From Megascapheus bottae (lineage: Eukaryota > Chordata > Mammalia > Rodentia > Geomyidae): 64,000 nucleotides of DNA. Shown piece after piece: positions 1 through 64,000 of this stretch. Positions within the stretch are counted from its first letter, which is position 1. The number at the start of each line of letters is the position of its first letter. Both the position numbers and the translations under genes were made by a program. The notes beneath the pieces are model-generated. The model searched no databases and was not told the origin of the DNA. It saw only the letters and a program-made list of their open reading frames with translations. The DNA is taken from contig JANJXV010000013.1 in assembly GCA_024803745.1 (NCBI GenBank), positions 55,917,001-55,981,000 of the forward strand, given 5' to 3'.

Positions 1-72
1 CGCTTCTGCTTTTCAGGGCTTTCCTGCCAGGCTGGCTTCGAACTGCCATCCTCCAAGCCTCGGCCTCCAGGG
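1..72 (-). repeat. B1-like head of a type B SINE, cut by the window edge
   Basis: The phrases GCCAGGCTGGCTTCGAACTG and CTCGGCCTCC are the reverse complement of the B1-like head. The GC-rich promoter starts directly after it. Confidence 0.6.
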
Positions 73-430
73 GGCCGCGGGCGCGGGCTGCGGCCACACG
101 GGTCATTTTTCCATTCCGCAGGCAGAGCTGGCTGCCCAGGCTCCCGGGCCGAGGGCAGGGAGAGCGGGAGGGGGCCGGCCAGCCGCCTCCCCACGCGACC
201 CCCGGGGCGTCCCCGGAGCCCACGCGGCGGGACGCGCGGCCCGGGAGGGGTCCCGACGCGGGCTCCTCGCCGGAGGGGCGCGGGAGGCCAGCTGCGGCAG
301 AGCGGACGTCCCCGGCGTCCCGGCAGGCACCGGAGGACACCGGCCTCGGCGTCGAAACCCGACGAGCGGCGCTGCACCGCAGTCCGGCGGCGGCCCCACC
401 TCGGCTCCCACCTGTGGCTCCGCCCGCGAC

Positions 431-480
431 CCCACTTGGGCGGGGCGTGGGGCGGGGCTCACGCAGCACTCATCCAATCA
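431..480 (+). promoter_or_regulatory. proximal promoter: two GC boxes and a CCAAT box
   Basis: GGGCGGGGC at 438-446 and GGGGCGGGGC at 449-458 are Sp1-type GC boxes. CCAATCA starts at 474 in the forward orientation and fits NF-Y. The cluster sits about 350-400 bases upstream of the exon 1 donor, a reasonable distance for a core promoter. Binding is inferred from motif alone. Confidence 0.6.
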
Positions 481-559
481 GCACGCTGGATCTGGTGCCC
501 GCCCCCTCCCGCGGAGGTGACGCAGGCGCTCTCGCCCGCAGCGGCCCTCGGCCCCGCCC

Positions 560-832
560 TTCCCGGGGGCGGTGCTGACGCTCGCGCCGTCGCGCCCGAC
601 GTCGGGCACGTTGACGCCGGCGCCGCGCCGCCGGGCCCGCTCCTCCGCGCCAGCCAGTGTCCGGCCGCGGGCCGGCCTTCGTGACTGGGGCGGCGGGCCC
701 CGGGCCGCGTCGTGGGGCGGGCGCGGACGCCGCCGCCGGGCTGCCTTCGTCGGCCCCCCCGAGCGCGCCCGCAGCGAGCTGCCGCCCGCGGGCCTCCGCC
801 GAGTCTCCTCGCTGCTCCCGCCGGCGAGCAAG
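560..832 (+). other. PPFIA1: PPFIA1 exon 1, untranslated (5' end uncertain)
   Basis: The 3' border is supported by a consensus donor: AAG followed by GTGAGG at 833. No ATG occurs between about 540 and 832, so the leader has no upstream start codon in this exon. The 5' end is a guess from the position of the GC and CCAAT boxes, because the sequence alone does not fix a start site. Splicing to 2047 places AAG directly before the first ATG, giving an A at -3 (acceptable Kozak context). Confidence 0.6.
595..606. promoter_or_regulatory. perfect 12-base palindrome with a GACGTC core
   Basis: CCCGACGTCGGG is self-complementary and holds the ACGT core used by bZIP factors of the CREB/ATF group, although the flanks differ from the full CRE (TGACGTCA). 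It lies in the likely 5' leader or just upstream of it. Confidence 0.35.
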
Positions 833-2046
833 GTGAGGAGCGGGGGCCGGAGGCGGCGGGGAGCGGGCCGGGCGGCCGCGCGCGCCCGAACGTCACCGGG
901 CCGGGGCGCCGGAGAGGCCGGGCGCGAGGCCCCGGCGCCGGGCCGCTCCCGCGGTGGCCTCCCCGGAGCCCGGACCCGCCGCGCGCGCGCGGGGAGGGGG
1001 GCGCTCGGGGCCCGACGCCCCCGGGACCCCCGTGCCGGGGCGGGGCCGCACCTGCGGCGGGCGGCGGGGCGGGGCGGCCGGCCGGAGGTCACCGGCGTCA
1101 GGTGCGCCGACCCCGGGTCCGCCCGGGGGTCGCCCTGCCGGGAGGCGCGGCCCCGGGGCTCGGCGGCGGCCCCGGCGGCTCCCGATCGCGGCGCCCGGCC
1201 CCCGGCGCCCTCCGGGCCCCCAGCCCGCCGTCCCCCTTCACGCTCTTACGCTCCCCCTCGCCCCGTAAACTTACGTAAGTCCGGTCGGTTTGCCCAGCGC
1301 CGGCGGCAGCCGCCGGCCCGGGGATCGGGAGCTGTCAGTCCTCCCGGGGCCCGCGCTGGTGGGGCGTCTGGCAGGGCGGGCCTCCCGTGCTCCTCCCCCT
1401 CCGCCCAACCCCTGTTCTACCCCAAGTAGAGGGGAAGGAAAGTGGGTAGCCGGGGAACACATGTTTTCAGCCACTTCCAAGTCCGCTCCACGGGCTGGCT
1501 CGGGGCGAGGTGGCCCCGTCTCGCTGTTTGCCTGTTCTGACTGTTTTCTTTCTGTCCCCGCGTCGTGTGATCGGCCTGCAGGTTTGCCCGTACGCGTCTT
1601 CCGGGAGGGTTTGCCTGGGAAGCCTCACCTTGCTGAGGATAGCCAGGCTGGCAGCGGCTTGGTTGTGTTTTTTTTTGTTCTTTTTTTCGTCTTCTCTTTT
1701 TCGGTGCTGGTCCTGTGGAGTTTGACCTAGGGCTCAGGCACTGTCCCATAACTTTTTCATTCAAGGCTACCACTATACCACTTGAGTCACACCCCAATTT
1801 CTGGCTTTTTGGTGGTTGGTGGGAGGTAAGAGTCTCTCAGTCTCTGCCACGGCTGGCTTTGAACCGCTATCCTCAGATCTCAGCCTCCCGAGTAGCTAGG
1901 AACACAGGTGTGAGCCACCTGTGCTCGTCGTCGTGGTCGTCATCGTGGTCGTCATCGTCTGCCTCTTACTAGCTGCAGATACTGAGAAGGCTGCAGGGAA
2001 CCTGGATCCTGCACTTGCTGACTCCAGTTTGGTCTTTTCTTTCAAG
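833..2046 (+). other. PPFIA1: intron 1
   Basis: It starts inside the CpG island and ends in a type B SINE (1706-1924, - strand) followed by a short TCG/TGG/TCA trinucleotide patch at 1923-1964. Nothing coding is visible. Confidence 0.7.
1706..1924 (-). repeat. type B SINE
   Basis: Full length: Geo half (ACCACTTGAGTCACACC), linker (GGTGGTTGGTGGGAGGTAAG) and B1-like head (CCCGAGTAGCTAGGAACACA). Confidence 0.85.
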
Positions 2047-63558
<61,512 letters not shown>

Positions 63559-63631
63559 GTAAGGAATGGAGTATGTTGACCTGCCATTCTGCGCAGAAAC
63601 CATCTTGTATTGGGCCTAAGAATAGCTCTTA

Positions 63632-64000
63632 AGAATGGGACGCTGGTGGCTTGCGCCTGTAATCTTAGCTGCTCAGGAATCCTAGCTACCCAGGCATGGA
63701 AGTCTGTGAGACTCCTATCTCCAATTAACCACTGGAAAACCGGAAGTTTCCAGTGGCTCAATTTGTAGAGTGCTAGCCTTGAGCTGAGGAGCTCAGAGAC
63801 AGAGCCTAGGCCCAGAGTTCAAGCCCCACAACTGACAAAAAAAGAATAGCCATTAAGGAAAAAGAAATAGCTGGGCACTGGTGGCTCATGCCTGCAACCT
63901 TAGCTACTTGAAGTTGAGATTTGAGGATCACGGTTCAAAGCCAGTCCGAGCCACAGCCTCTTATCTCCAACTAACCACTAGAAAATGGAAGTGGTACTGT
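63632..64000 (+). repeat. two type B SINEs, the second cut by the window end
   Basis: 63632-63845 lacks part of the head; 63866-64000 stops at GGAAGTGGTACTGT, the start of the Geo half. Confidence 0.85.

Larger units (their letters stand above)
60..1330. promoter_or_regulatory. CpG island over the PPFIA1 promoter and first exon
   Basis: The stretch is very G+C rich and dense in CpG, in sharp contrast with the CpG-poor introns that follow. It covers the likely start site, exon 1 and the first 500 bases of intron 1. No TATA box is visible at a sensible place, as expected for a broadly expressed CpG-island promoter. Long open frames here on both strands come from the lack of A/T-rich stop codons and are not genes. 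Edges are judged by eye. Confidence 0.85.

Noticed and set aside
103..1429. Several long open frames on both strands in the CpG island
   Set aside because: Pro/Arg/Gly/Ala-rich translations of GC-rich DNA without stop codons; no family resemblance, and they overlap the promoter and exon 1.

Overview
This window is nuclear DNA from a mammal and holds the first two thirds of one gene, PPFIA1 (liprin-alpha-1, a scaffold protein), on the + strand. A methylation-free-type CpG-rich promoter and untranslated first exon lie at about 60-1330. Fifteen constitutive coding exons between 2047 and 63558 encode residues 1 to about 772 of a protein that is about 1,200 residues long in other mammals. The C-terminal SAM domains and the 3' end lie beyond the right edge. 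Two further in-frame blocks look like regulated exons: a 75-nt cassette at 44116-44190 and a 30-nt microexon at 60217-60246. I saw no second gene.

The host is most likely a geomyoid rodent (kangaroo rat, pocket mouse or pocket gopher). The introns are filled with a dimeric SINE whose left half is an ID-like tRNA-Ala relative and whose right half is a distinct monomer. This matches the published description of IDL-Geo, reported as restricted to Geomyoidea. I use these repeat names below. Type A = ID-like head + Geo right monomer (IDL-Geo). Type B = 7SL/B1-like head + linker + the same Geo right monomer. Type C = B1-like head + ID-like right half. 'ID' and 'B1' alone mean monomers. The family names are inference from sequence resemblance, and repeat boundaries are good to about 10 bases.

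Layout: 1-1330 promoter and exon 1; 833-2046 intron 1; 2047-2310 exon 2 with the start codon; 2311-36423 a 34-kb intron packed with SINEs and microsatellites; 36424-49743 exons 3-13 (coiled-coil region); 52407-58159 exons 14-16 (acidic and Ser/Pro-rich linker); 60217-60246 microexon; 63407-63558 exon 18, with the window ending in the following intron. Exons 2-12 and both optional exons have lengths divisible by three and phase-0 borders, so each can be skipped or added without a frameshift. Two introns (after exons 6 and 14) start with GC instead of GT.

The most interesting material is the splicing architecture: the two optional exons, the two GC-AG introns and a tandem acceptor. The second point of interest is the repeat biology: two composite SINE families that share one right half, and a young type A subfamily with intact target-site duplications. 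I found no sign of a novel defence, mobile or enzymatic system.
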